This document shows, one piece after another, positions 10,581-22,200 of a stretch of 64,000 nucleotides of DNA (the first letter of the stretch is position 1; the number at the start of each line of letters is the position of its first letter). The position numbers and the translations under genes were made by a program. The stretch is taken from the NCBI RefSeq assembly GCF_040954835.1, contig NC_090704.1:35840979-35904978 (forward strand), in the 5' to 3' direction. This stretch comes from Lepisosteus oculatus. Taxonomy: Eukaryota; Chordata; Actinopteri; Semionotiformes; Lepisosteidae. A model generated the notes under the pieces. It searched no databases and was not told the origin of the DNA. It was given only the letters and a program-made list of their open reading frames with translations.

Positions 10581-13500
10581 AATTCACTGGAGCTTGGTGT
10601 AGGAAAAAAAAATATTAAATTTCATGGTCTGTGTTATATTTATATGGCATTAAAATTGGTAGGGTCTTAAGTAAATCCAGCAGTTCTTAAGGACTGAAAA
10701 GTCGTAGCGGAAAAGTCTTTTCCTTTATTTTACTTGGGTTTTGAAAAAATGGCTAATGTGAAGGACATCAGCATGAGTGTTAGTGCACACGTGACTGGTG
10801 CATTTCTGAAAGTAACAGCATACCCGGCTAATGTGCCTCTACAGAATGCTTCAGGGTTTCATAGGCAGAGGCTGTAAGATAAATGCCATGAGGAAGTGTA
10901 GTTCTATAGTACCTACAAGAAGCTACTGAAACAAAGGAAGAGACAAATTTACAAAGGAAGAGACGACTCTTACTCAAAAGGATATCTTTGAATGGTTATC
11001 AGAATGAGTGCTGTAAACATGCTGGAGGTAGACCAATATGCTATAAGCATGGTCTCTAATGTTTTGATCAGGCAGTGAATTTAGTGTAAGTATGCTTCCA
11101 TCTAGTACTAAGTTCAGATAAATAATAGAACTGACACCATTTTAACCAACTGTGAGCATTTGAACGTCCGTTAAAAGTCACTTCTGTTCCTGGCTGATAC
11201 TGGTAACAATACTTAATTTATGATTTTTTAAAATAAATCTGTACTATCGAGTATATACTATACTATATCTCCTTATTTATAAGCACATACTGTACAGTAC
11301 AGGGTCAGTTGTACAGTAAACTATAAAGACCATGTTGGTAAATCATTTACATCCTTTTTGCTTTTACACCTATTTTTCTGATAATAATAGGACACAGAAA
11401 AGCTAAAACAGACAGCCTCCAGCTATTTTAAACATTTCTTTTAGGTTAGGTTTTGTTAAGAAGAACTTGTTTGTTCTTGACACTCGATTGTGCTAAATGC
11501 AACATGATGTAAAAATCTTTATAAATGTGTCCCAAAATGCTCTATATTTCTGTGCTGGAAGAAAAAAATATTTTCAAGAAAATTCTTAGTCTTTAATAAG
11601 TGTCAGAACAGGTTCTGTAAATATTTACCATTGTACACAAAAGTACACAAAAGACAAGGGCCAACAGCCGAGCATTATATAATCAAACAACAAGGGTTTT
11701 AAGTCACCAGGAATGTCATCTGATGAATCTTACTTATATTTATTAACCCAGATCACAATGTCTGATTATATATTAATTCTATGAAATGTATGGTTACTGT
11801 AAAAAGTTCACAGAATTTAGCCAGTTGAGAAAGGCTACTGATTACAGTTTTTTTTCCAGAAACAAGATCTGTTACTGATGGTACCATTGTGGTACTTAAT
11901 GACTAAAATTATCAGGCTGAAAACAGTGTACAGTGTGCTGTTAGATGAACTCACAGCTGAGTAAGTAGCAATGTGTAAATGAGCTTTGTGTCCAAAATGG
12001 TGGTAATTCACAAAAATAGAAAATGATTTTCCTGATGGACTAGGATTAACACAGGGTGAGTGACTGGCTCAATGTCATATAGCTGATTTTAAAAAGTGAA
12101 CCAGTTATAACTTTCTTAGTAAATCACAAATTAATTTACTTTTAAAGCAGAGGGGTTTTGTAAGCCTTGTACAGCATATATGTACACTATCAGGCCATCC
12201 AATCACCTGTTCACAGATCAGAGTGGGTAAAACTCTCATGAACACTGCTATAGAAATATACAGACTGGCCATTAAATAAACATAATCCAGTCTCTTTAAT
12301 GCTTAAGTGCTACAACTGTTATTAAGATGTATCCTATTAGTGAAGCTTTATATAAATCATACGCAGAATTTAAATAATTTGATTAACATTTCTGTTAATA
12401 CTTAGTTTATGTACTGTAAAAGATACAGTTATCAATCCTGACATGAAACATAATTTCATTCCTGAACATGACATAATGCTACAGCATTGAAACTGATGTG
12501 CTTTGAAGCTGGATAGCTGACAATAATAAAGGCCAGGAATGACAATTACTTCTGTGTAGACAGAGCACCTTATTTATGAAAAGTATGTTCGCATTCAAAC
12601 CTGCATGTAAACATATTCAAAGTCAAAAGAGCTGAAGAACACTGTATTGACTGACTGGCTTATTTAACAACTAGCAGCTAAATGTTTTCACCGTGAAAGA
12701 TTTTTTTTTTATTGTGTTATGTTTACTGTTTACCATTAAATGAGATTTATATTTCTAACCTCATTGTATCATTTGTTAATTAAGGAACACAGAGTGGTTC
12801 CTGGTGTTCACAGCCCAATCTACCTTGTACATACAGTATGGCTAATCTTGTAAAATAAGTTATAACATGCCATGGGATTAAGTGTTTTGTGTATTTTTTT
12901 CCAAAATATGTATATTAATTTTGGCCCAATATTTCTAACCAATGTTTGTAATTGACAGTCTTTTCTGACGCCTTGTTTTATACACTGAAATTATAAATAA
13001 ATAGAATGAAAAGGGTATGGAACTGAAGTTGAATGTATTGCTGTTGCTAAGAGCTATAAGGTTAATGGATCTGGATCATTTTGTCTTGACACTTTGGGTT
13101 ATTACTCAGGACATTTCGGCAAACAGCCCAGTTCTGAAAAACACCGTCCCTACCGAAATCCAGGTCTGGACCCTAAGAGTCCTGTTGTGAAGCAATGTGT
13201 GTGGCCTCTTCACCCAGGGATACTCTATTGGACTGAGGGCCACTATAAAGGAGCCTTTAAAGAAAGTGTAGGAAAACGACAGTAGCCCAGATCCTGCCAT
13301 TACTGTGCTAAGGTATAAAAACAGGACTTCAGACTTTCTTTTTCCAGCGTTGTTTGCTCAGGCAGTCCTCCATCAACCCTGCCACCTCAACCACCTATGT
13401 GGCAGACCTTTGTCTCGTTTTGTGAACAGAACAACCTTCTCATCACAAGGCCAGCTTGTTGTCCATGAAGTCAAGTAGATTCAACCCAAATACATTTTTT

Positions 13501-13629
13501 AAGTGTTTATTTTATTTAAAGCATTGCTTCACTTGTTGGGGGTATTGTCTGGATCTCCTGAATTATTGATTGGAATTTCTGTTCTGGTGCTTCCAGACAA
13601 TGAATATAAGCACCTATCCCCTATACCCC

Positions 13630-13910
13630 CCTCAAAATAAAAACTTTGCAGTGGATGCAAGGCAGGGTACACCTTGGATGGGATCCAGTCCATTGCAGGG
13701 CACACACACACATCAGTGTCAATATACCCAGAAGCCAATGCTTTGGACTGTGGGAGGAAACCAGAGCACCCAGAGGAAAACCCACATGATCACCGGGAGA
13801 ACATTCAAACTCCATGCAGATTGCACACCAGGTCCAGAATTGAACCAAGGGCCCCAGTGCTGTGAGGCAGTAATGCTAATCACTGGACAAAAGTGCTGTC
13901 CCTTTCAGGA
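13630..13910 (-). repeat. tRNA-derived SINE, reverse orientation
   Basis: Body motifs GGCAGGGTACACCTTGGATG, GGACTGTGGGAGGAAACC and GAGAACATTCAAACTCCATG match the SINE family at 555-875. The tRNA-like head is at the right-hand end on the minus strand. Confidence 0.75.
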
Positions 13911-16140
13911 CCCATGTTATTAAAAAGTTATAGCTGCTCTGGAAATTAGTTCAGAAAAGAGTACCCAAACCTGGTACATTCCCCTCCCTGAAAGGAAAGT
14001 CCTACATGGACAGCTCCTGTAAATATTCAACGTCTGAAAAAGTGTTAAATGTCAACTGCATGGACTTTTGCAGAAACCGGCAGTAAAACCAACCAGAGGA
14101 CGAATGAAAATTATTTACAAGTGTTTTTAAAACTGAGAACAGGAGGCACTTTGTAGAAACAATTGTGTGAACATGGAACATGCTACCGAACATGCCATGT
14201 TGTCCAAGCCCATACTCTTTCAAGAAACGGCTACACTCTTGACAAGATCCTCAGATCAGTTAGCTACTACCAAGTGTGTTTTGTCTGGCTTACTCTCGTT
14301 TGGAACTGTTCTTAGCTAAAGTTTTGATTGAACCAGTATCTAATTTTCCTAGTTAAAATTCTAGCAGAAAAGGTTCAACTGCTACTTGCTAGTGATCAGT
14401 GAGTTCTGTTGTGTCCTCTTTAGAGAAAGCTCATTAGAACTGAAAATAATTAGACATCAAACAGAGTTAAGTGCCAGATTCAGCTTTTTATTTTCTGATA
14501 ACACTAACATTATCCTAAAATCTTTATCCATCCCAAATCCTTTCAAACGTAATTAAGGCAAGCCACAATGGACGTACTGTAACATACTCCTTCCCCATGT
14601 CATGGACGGCAATACAACAAATATAATTATTGATCATTTCCTAAATCTTGCTGCAAACACAAATAGCTTTGGTGAAAAATGTGTCTGCAGAATTTCCTCT
14701 GACTTCATGTGATTTTGTGGCCCGGTTGTCCTGGTAGCACCACACTGCGAAGCAAGCGGAATGTTTTCCTCACACGCTTTAAAAAGTCTTTCGTCTTCAA
14801 TTCCGTTAGCAATGCCAAGATACTCAGTTCTCTCCGAAAACAATCTCCACTGCTCTGCAATTTCAGCAATATGCCACATACAGTAGGTCCCGTTAAAGTG
14901 GACACAATTTTACTTTTGTCCACCGGCAATATCTAGCTTTAATACATGCACTTCCTACGCCGGCAAGCAACAACTAAACTAAAACCTTTCTGTACTTTTT
15001 AATTTCTCTCCCTCAACCGCGAGTCCTTCTTCCTCCTCGACAATTTTAATGTGCTCTTATAATGATCGTTATTAAACCAACATAATCGCCAAAATCACAA
15101 TTTCTTTTATTTTCTGACATCCCAGTCACCAACATACAATCTTAATTTACCCACAATCCTTTCAGCACTTGTTAGGGTTAGAACAAATTGAATGCCTGCA
15201 ATTCAGAATGTTTTAAAAACCCTGTAGCGAAAAGTTCATTACAGCGTCACCTTTGGCAAAACATATTACATTCTGGCGTACACACGATGAACTATTTCGT
15301 ACCATTAATTCCAGTTCGGAGTATTGAAACCAATTGCTAATTTATACGGGACTCAACTGCAATACGTTGGTTATTGCACCACTAATTGAACTTAATACAG
15401 GAATGTGGGAATACTGATTCTAGTTGATGACACGTTTTAAATTGTTTTCTGCTCATTTTTTCCAATTTCCTCATGAATACACAAGTAAATTCTGCAATAT
15501 TTGAGCCTTGTAGAAAAGTGAAAACATTTAAAGGGTCTAATGAATAAACTATTACACAACCACACGCCACATTTTTCTTATTTTGACTTGCAACAGATCG
15601 CAATCCTCAAGATTTAGTATCTCAAGAGTCATGGAGCATCCTTGAAACGTCTTTGCTGTTCACACGGTAACTTCCTGCTTAGAATAATAATTGAACGACA
15701 AGATGTTGGTTCTGGGGGCCTAACAGGAAGAAGTCTAGTGGTACTGTATTTACGAGAAGAGCATTTTCAGAACCTGTCAGCTTAGTCTCGTCACCTACTG
15801 TACACCTGTACCGCGAAGCGCGCTTACCGTGGAAATGTAGCTTTTATTATCTCAACAATTGCTGCCTTAGCTTTGCATCAGGAAGAAACTACTGTTTAAT
15901 TTTGGCGGTTGGCTTTACCGTGATTAAAAGAAAATATTTTATGTTTATTATCCATAAACTACAATGCAGGACTAAAAATATTTACAGCCACCTCAATATC
16001 TTTTGAGTTTTTTTATTTTAAAAATGTTAATTTTTTTAAAATTAAATTATTCCAGACATTTAAAATTAGGTAAATCCGCTGTTCTATGTATATTCAACCT
16101 AAAAATCCTCCGAATTGAAAAGGCTGCTATTCCAATCTTT
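13911..16140. other. Intergenic DNA with raised CpG content before the TDRKH promoter
   Basis: No confident gene. From about 14550 rightward CpG dinucleotides are visibly commoner than in the neighbouring 6 kb (for example ACCGCGAAGCGCGCTTACCG near 15810), which suggests a hypomethylated promoter domain. A minus-strand stretch at about 14640-14930 is open in two frames (listed separately). Confidence 0.4.
14634..14929 (-). other. Minus-strand open stretch, possible unrecognised exon
   Basis: On the minus strand two overlapping frames are open for 74 and 81 codons. One includes MWHIAEIAEQWRLFSERTEY and LGIANGIEDERLFKACEE; the other includes VSTLTGPTVCGILLKLQSSG. Neither matches a family I know, and one of the two begins at TTG with a stop just upstream. 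It lies in the CpG-rich domain next to the CCAAT cluster, so it could belong to a divergent transcript, but chance is equally possible. Confidence 0.15.
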
Positions 16141-16420
16141 TTACCATTGGATAGGGATAACTGGGATTTTTTTTCGTGTTGCACTGTGATTGGTTTCCGT
16201 ACACCCATGCCCCTTTCTGATTGGGTAAGGTGTCAAGGCAGGCGCGCACTGTGATTGGCGATATAGTCTTCACGGCTCCTCGAACACGATTGGCCGCTTT
16301 TTTCCTGAGCTCGAAAATTATTGGTCAGCTCTGTCTACAGGTCTGATGGAAGGCGTGCTGGTCCATAGAAGTCGCGGCACAGGCGCTGCAGCGGTTACTG
16401 AAAAGCAAAAGAGGTTTGCA
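16141..16420 (+). promoter_or_regulatory. CCAAT-box ladder, probable TDRKH promoter
   Basis: Six ATTGG pentamers (CCAAT on the other strand) start at 16146, 16189, 16220, 16254, 16289 and 16320. All face the same way, with steps of 43, 31, 34, 35 and 31 bases. NF-Y arrays with about three-turn spacing are typical of TATA-less multi-CCAAT promoters. The CpG-rich stretch just after it (GAAGTCGCGGCACAGGCGCT near 16370) is a plausible start region. TDRKH, the next plus-strand gene, begins coding at 19164, so the first exon would be non-coding. The assignment to TDRKH is inferred. Confidence 0.55.
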
Positions 16421-17616
16421 AAGCGAGGTTTTGATACTGGTTAGTGTCTGTCAATTCATTTGTTTTTTGAATTGCTGTGTATCGCTATGAAAAGGAGGGG
16501 GGCAATTGGAGGGTGCAGAAAATACTGTCAAGGTGACTGTCTTTCTGTTACATCAGCGGACGCTGCGGTTCTGAGGTCCTAAGCCTTTGCAAGGTTATTC
16601 ACTTTGATGCTCCAGCTTTGCAGTTGGTTAATGACACTTAAAAAGTCAGGTGTGCCAAAGAAGGACTTCACAGGAAACGGCAGTGGTTGTAAGTTGCAGT
16701 TTTTATGTCGGCTGTTTTGCAGTTGGGTGGATGAGCGGTTTTCGTGCTTGCCGCAGTTCAAAACAGCCACCGCTGAAAAGTGCAACTGTGGAGTCTTCTC
16801 CCTTAAAGCTGAAGTGTTGGAAGACCGTGAGGATTTTCAGATTTTAGAAGTGTAATTTCTGTGGTGTTTTTAAAGGCGATAGTAGCCCATTGGTTAACTG
16901 CCCTTTGAAGTTGTTTAGCGGCGTTCATACACCAGGTGAATGGAATTGTCTAAACAACAGTGAATTCAAATGCTCCAAAGCCACTGGTCTCTGCATCTTA
17001 TATTCTTAGTTTAAAGGTTGGGAAGTTCCCTGGCTGTTTTTAGAGCGTATAATACAAAAATATAAAGCGTGCCTCTAAATACCGAATACCGAGGTCACGA
17101 AGAATGCTCTAGTAGCATCAAAAGAAACGCTCAAATCACATTATTCATCTATTGAATACATTGTTTGGTTAGTGTTTAAAATGTTTGGGAGTCATTTTGA
17201 TTGATCGTTCGTGATTAACGGTGATGCATTTGTGGTGTTTTGACTGAAGAAAGACAAACGTGGAAAGGAACCAGTTTGGTGTGCCATTTATCAACAGAAC
17301 AACACCTTCATATAATTGTGCCACTATCTCAGATGGGCTGCCTGGTACTAAGGTTCTCATGTCTGGTTGAATAAAGGTTTTGTCGACAATCAGATGGATA
17401 TCGGTGAGTGTTGTACAGATGTGCAGAACAATATGCTAGTTGTCGTGTACAACAGGCCAGTGTGACGTTCTGGGTAGGAGTGTCTAGTGGCTAAAGAGCT
17501 CTACTTGGTGGGATTGATGGAAACCTGTCTGCACAAAGCAACATTACTCAGGTCTTATGACACCACTTCCTGTGAGCTCATCCTGAAGTGACAGCTTCCC
17601 AGCTGGACAACACACA

Positions 17617-17681
<65 letters not shown>

Positions 17682-19135
17682 CAATGAAGCTCTTCCACGA
17701 TGAATGAGACATTTATTTTGTGCATACCCAGCTTGTTAGATTCCCTCTGAGCATGTGTGGGCTTGAGCTGAGATGATGTGCCATCTTGAGGTCCAAGACC
17801 AGTGAATGTGCTTGTCCAGCCTGTACGAGAGAAATGGTACAGAATCCCAGCGGCCAGCATGACTCACAGGTGTACAGTGTCCTGCGTTGCTAATAGCCTG
17901 TGATTTTCCCAGTAGACCCCCTGCTGATCAGTCCCTGTTGACAAATTTAAATAAGTATAATAAATGTGGTTGTCTTTTCAGTAAAATGCCACTACACAAT
18001 GAAAGCAATTATGTACCTGATAACTTTGTGAATTTAATGCAGTTTTAAATACGTTTCTGATGCTTTGTATAAGTGTGAGTGTGGAGAAACTTCTGAGCCA
18101 CCAGGTTTGTAGGTAGTCAGTTTTACATGCTCAGCATAGTCAGCTGTGGAGAAAATATAATGAACTGTAAGACATTGGCAGGGCTAAATAGATTATGTAA
18201 TACATCATTTAAAAATTATTTAAATGGTTTATTGTATGTGTGACGCCATGGCCTGTTCATTTCCACTCTGAGGCTTAAGTCTCCTGAAGGCTCTGCAGTT
18301 GACGTCTATGCTTGCTCAATCATAAAGATTGTCCATTGTTTGGTGATTATAGTAAAAATCTAATGAGCACAGCAAGAACAGCTTTGTGGCACTACATCAC
18401 AAAGAGAGCACTGTGTGCCTGTCAACACGGAAAATTGTGAATAGCTGATTGCAAAGCAGTCTTAATTTCCAGTGTACTTTATGCACGTTGCTTTGTCCTA
18501 CATGTTATTCATGTACTAACAAGTAGAGGCTAATTCCTGTCTAAGGCCCTACAGCCAAAGTATTCATTAAATTTCAGCTTTGAATTGATCTCAAAGTGTT
18601 CAGTTGCATCTTGTAAGCAGATGTAGGTATCCATCTAACAGTCACCTCTATCTAATCTCTAACAATTGTCGATATCGTATTGAAATTCTGAAAGCCAGAG
18701 TGATGACCATCAGCCTGGAGCTTGGGTTTCCAAATCCCAGGAGTTTTCCCACTGTATCCCAGGCAGGATCTTTTCCAGTTGCCAGCCTTGCATGCTCCCA
18801 CTAGCCAAATCACCAGTGGCTTCATTTTGTGTTGAAAAATGCATTTTGTCTCGCTGGCAATGAGTCCAAGCTCCTGGTGGCATAGCAGAGTAAAGCTCAT
18901 ATTATTTTATTTCTGGACGGCCTGAGGTGTGCTTTGCAGTTGGTGAATTTCAGGTTTGAAAACGGCTCGTGTACTGGCTGCATGTTGATTACAGTGTGCT
19001 GAGTAAACAACTAAAGAGGATTGTTAATATTTCTAATTTAAAGGTTTGAGTGGACTTTTCGGAGGGCCATTTCCTGTGTGGTAGTTCTTGCTGTATGCTC
19101 CCCTGTAAAGCACCGTGGTGCTCCTGCTGTTACAG
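16421..19135. other. Presumed 5' UTR exon and first intron of TDRKH
   Basis: No coding exon recognised. Possible donors for a non-coding first exon include TCAAG|GTGACT near 16532 and GTCAG|GTGTGC near 16649, and I cannot choose between them. The stretch contains a GT microsatellite at 17620-17680. Small frames at 16604-16855 lie in this segment without any recognisable motif. Confidence 0.35.
17620..17680. repeat. (GT)n microsatellite
   Basis: About 30 uninterrupted GT units. The ORF of repeated TH residues on the other strand is an artefact of this repeat. Confidence 0.98.
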
Positions 19136-19290
19136 GTGGTGTCTCCCTGGCGTGGTGAGGGCCATGGCGGTGGCAGGCGAAGCCTCCTGGAACGGCCAGT
19201 CCCTGGGGAAGAAATTGACTTTGGCCCTGGGGCTCCCCGTTGGGGCTGCCATCGGTTACCTTCTCTACCGGCGGTACAGGAACAGCCAAG
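19136..19290 (+). CDS. TDRKH: TDRKH first coding exon: membrane anchor
   Basis: Acceptor GTTACAG, ATG at 19164, donor CCAAG|GTAAGC. Encodes MAVAGEASWNGQSLGKKLTL and ALGLPVGAAIGYLLYRRYRN. The hydrophobic run followed by RRYR is the mitochondrial outer-membrane signal anchor of TDRKH. Bases 19136-19163 are 5' UTR. Confidence 0.93.
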
Positions 19291-22200
19291 GTAAGCACTG
19301 TCCTGCCCGAAACACTGTGTGGGTTCCTGGGATCTTCCATAAACATTGCACTGTAGGTTTAACATCCGAATGAAATGCATTTCTGTTTGTAGTGTCTGAT
19401 AGCGTTTGTGTAGCTACAAAACCCTTCTGTGTGACGCAGCCTGCAACATGTTTACTATTTTTCATTGATATAGGGAGTGGGAGACTTTTAAGTTTCTTTA
19501 GAACTGAGCCCCGAACTACACAAATAGTTATCCCATAGTCTGGAATGGTATCTCCTCTGGGTGTTTTTCTGTGTCTGCCCAATGGCGTGTCTCCCTTATG
19601 TACAGGCTTTGGGTATTTGATATGTGGTGGTTAGGTCTCAGGCTTTGGATTTGGGGAAGGTGAGCTGATGTATTTCTGTGAAAGAAGGGGTATGTATTTA
19701 ATTTCAAAGGCAATAGCAGTGTATCTCATCACTGAGTTCCTATGCATTACTTCTGTGAAAGTACTCCATTGGAGAGCTTGCGATTCCTGGAGGTGTAAAC
19801 ACAGGTTGAGTTCAAGCCTTGATTGTGCCCTTGGTTGGCTGTTGCTGGGACTTATCCTGTTGTTTCCACTAGGGTTGTGCTGGGATGAGTCAGCAGGACT
19901 TGCTCTTTTCCATCAGAACAACTTGACTGACCTGTGGATTTCACCTTGACTGGCTCAGAATGCACAGGCTAACAATGGGGATTTTCAAGAGCATGCACTC
20001 TGCACCAGCATGCATCATGCAGGCTGTTCTCTTCAGGGGGCTGGTTTGTGAGCTGTGTTTGTGCTCTCCAGGAATGAAGTGCAGTGGAGAAGGAAGCACC
20101 AGAGCCACAGTGACCATTCCGGTGGAGGCATACAAAGCCATTGCCAGCCGCAAGAGCTGCTTCCTCAATCTGGTACAGTACAGCTCTGTTCTGTAGAGGT
20201 GCACTCGGGCCTGAGTATTGTTCTTCTTCAAAACCCCTGAAAATCTGATTTCGCACACTGGCAACACTTGTGCATGTGTTCACAATTCCTAAAGTCCTTA
20301 AGTGCATTGCACATTTCTTAGCAAGTCAGGTAAGTACGAAACACAATTTAATATTGTAGGTTAAGATTTATTACAGCTGAATGTTGGATTAACTTTAATA
20401 TTGATTATATTGAATGTAAAAGTGATGCATTAAATGCTTAGTATGTGATTATTAAATATTTTTTTAAGAAGCGACAAAGAAAAACAAAATAAGAAAGAGA
20501 TTACAGACAAGAAGAAGTCATTGGGCCCATCCAACCTGTTTGGTAGTTAGTACTAGCATTCGACACCACAAGAACATAAAGAATAATATTTTAAAAAATA
20601 GGAGCTCTCAGATTTAAAGGCAAAAGGGAGGCTAAATAAGATTTGAAGATGAAAGAAAGCTGATGAGTTTGTTGCCATTTTGGACTAGCAATGTACCCTG
20701 GCTGTACTTTTTTCCGCAAACATTTCCGCGTGTCGGTACGATAAGTGCATCTCGGCTTCAACCCAGTCTTTTAAGTGATTTTTTGGCTGCAGTTACAGTA
20801 GGTTGGCCAGCAAAAGACTTCATGACTGCAGCTTACTAGTAACTCAGGAGAGCAGTTGGGGATTCAGAGGCATTGTCGCATCTGAAAGCTCCATTAGTCA
20901 AGTACACTAAACATCACAGCATGTTCCTCAAACTTGATAGGTAGGTAGACCCCGAGGAAGTCTGTGACAGAGGGTTAGGGTCTTTGTCTGGAGCAACTGG
21001 CATGAGGCTCTCCAACCCGAGAGTGGAGTGAATGGACAGATTGTACAGTCGGTGCCAGGAGGAAGAAAAGAGGGTGCAACTGTACCAAGTCTATAGCTCA
21101 GGGTGGCACCCAGTTTGCATGCTGATTTGGTGAAATAGTAATGTGTTTTCTCTCCAGTTATTTAAGTAGTCTTCAGATACTGAATTCATTGCAATTTCAG
21201 AGGTTAAGTGGATACTGAAAGGGCCCCAGGTACTGTAAGTTGACGGGCCATGTACAGCTATCCTCAATGTTCTAAGCAAGCTATCTGTGGTCTCTCCAAG
21301 AGTCTGGCCATTGAAGTGCTGCCATCCAGACGAAGTAGGAGGAGCTTGCTGCAGTCGTGCATGTAGGCAGTGCGTGGGCTGTGTTGTGTTGACTGTCCTG
21401 CTCTGTGTCCAGCTGTGCCAGGAGTCGGGGGCTCAGGTGGAGGTGGACACGGAGATGGCAGGGAATGCTGAGAGGACCTTCCTGATATCAGGCTCTGCTG
21501 AGCAGGTGTGCAGAGCCAGGGTTGCCATCGCACAGCTCGTGACTGACTGCGAGGCCATCACAGACATCATTGAGGTGCCTCAGACTGCCTTTGGACGAAT
21601 CATAGGTAAAATACATTGTAAGCTTACCTGTCCAGTGTGCTGCAGACCTCAATTCTGGAGCTTGCAGCACTCACTCAGAATTGACTGTAGGACAGAAGGG
21701 GGCAGAGTGATACTTAGCTTTCTCATTGATAATTGATAAGTTTACATGCTGTGCTATAAGCTGTGTCTGTTCTGTTACTCTTAGCTGTTTGTATGCTGAT
21801 TTCGGAGTCGAAAGCAGCAATTGACCTGATCACATGCCTCAGTGGCCATTCCATTTCATATTTAAAGTTCAAATAAGTGTGTAAAGAGCCAGAATAGCTC
21901 AATGGGTTAAGTCACTGTCTTGGATTCCTGTAAGAATCCAGGATTCAGGTTCAAATCCCATCTCCAGCTTTCAAAACTAATAATTTTGAGTGGTGCATTG
22001 GTTATCATTGCTGTCTCATAGACCTGGGGTTCCATCTTCTTGATTTGTTTCCTCACACAGTCCAAAGATACAGTGGTAGGTTACCTGGCTTCTGGTAAAA
22101 TTGGCCCTGTTGTGAATGTACAGGTACAGTATGTGTCTGTGTGTGCCATGTGATGGACTGGAATCCCATCCAGGTTATATCCTGGCTTGCACCTGTTGCT

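Larger units (their letters stand above)
8181..13600. other. CASKIN2 3' UTR, then intergenic DNA
   Basis: No coding exon recognised in 5.4 kb of AT-rich sequence. The CASKIN2 3' UTR should start here. A plausible poly(A) signal is AATAAA at 9457-9462, and other AATAAA-like hexamers occur further right (for example in AATAAAACATG near 10147). A degraded dispersed repeat lies at about 10325-10580. A 63-codon frame at 13094-13285 has no recognisable content. Confidence 0.45.

Noticed and set aside
16604..16855. 83-codon plus-strand frame just after the promoter
   Set aside because: No motif, overlapping frames are also open, and no splice evidence ties it to TDRKH.
17555..17860. 101-codon minus-strand frame with repeated TH
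   Set aside because: It is driven by the GT microsatellite.
21890..21985. Functional tRNA gene
   Set aside because: A- and B-box-like motifs are present but a cloverleaf could not be drawn; SINE sequence follows directly.
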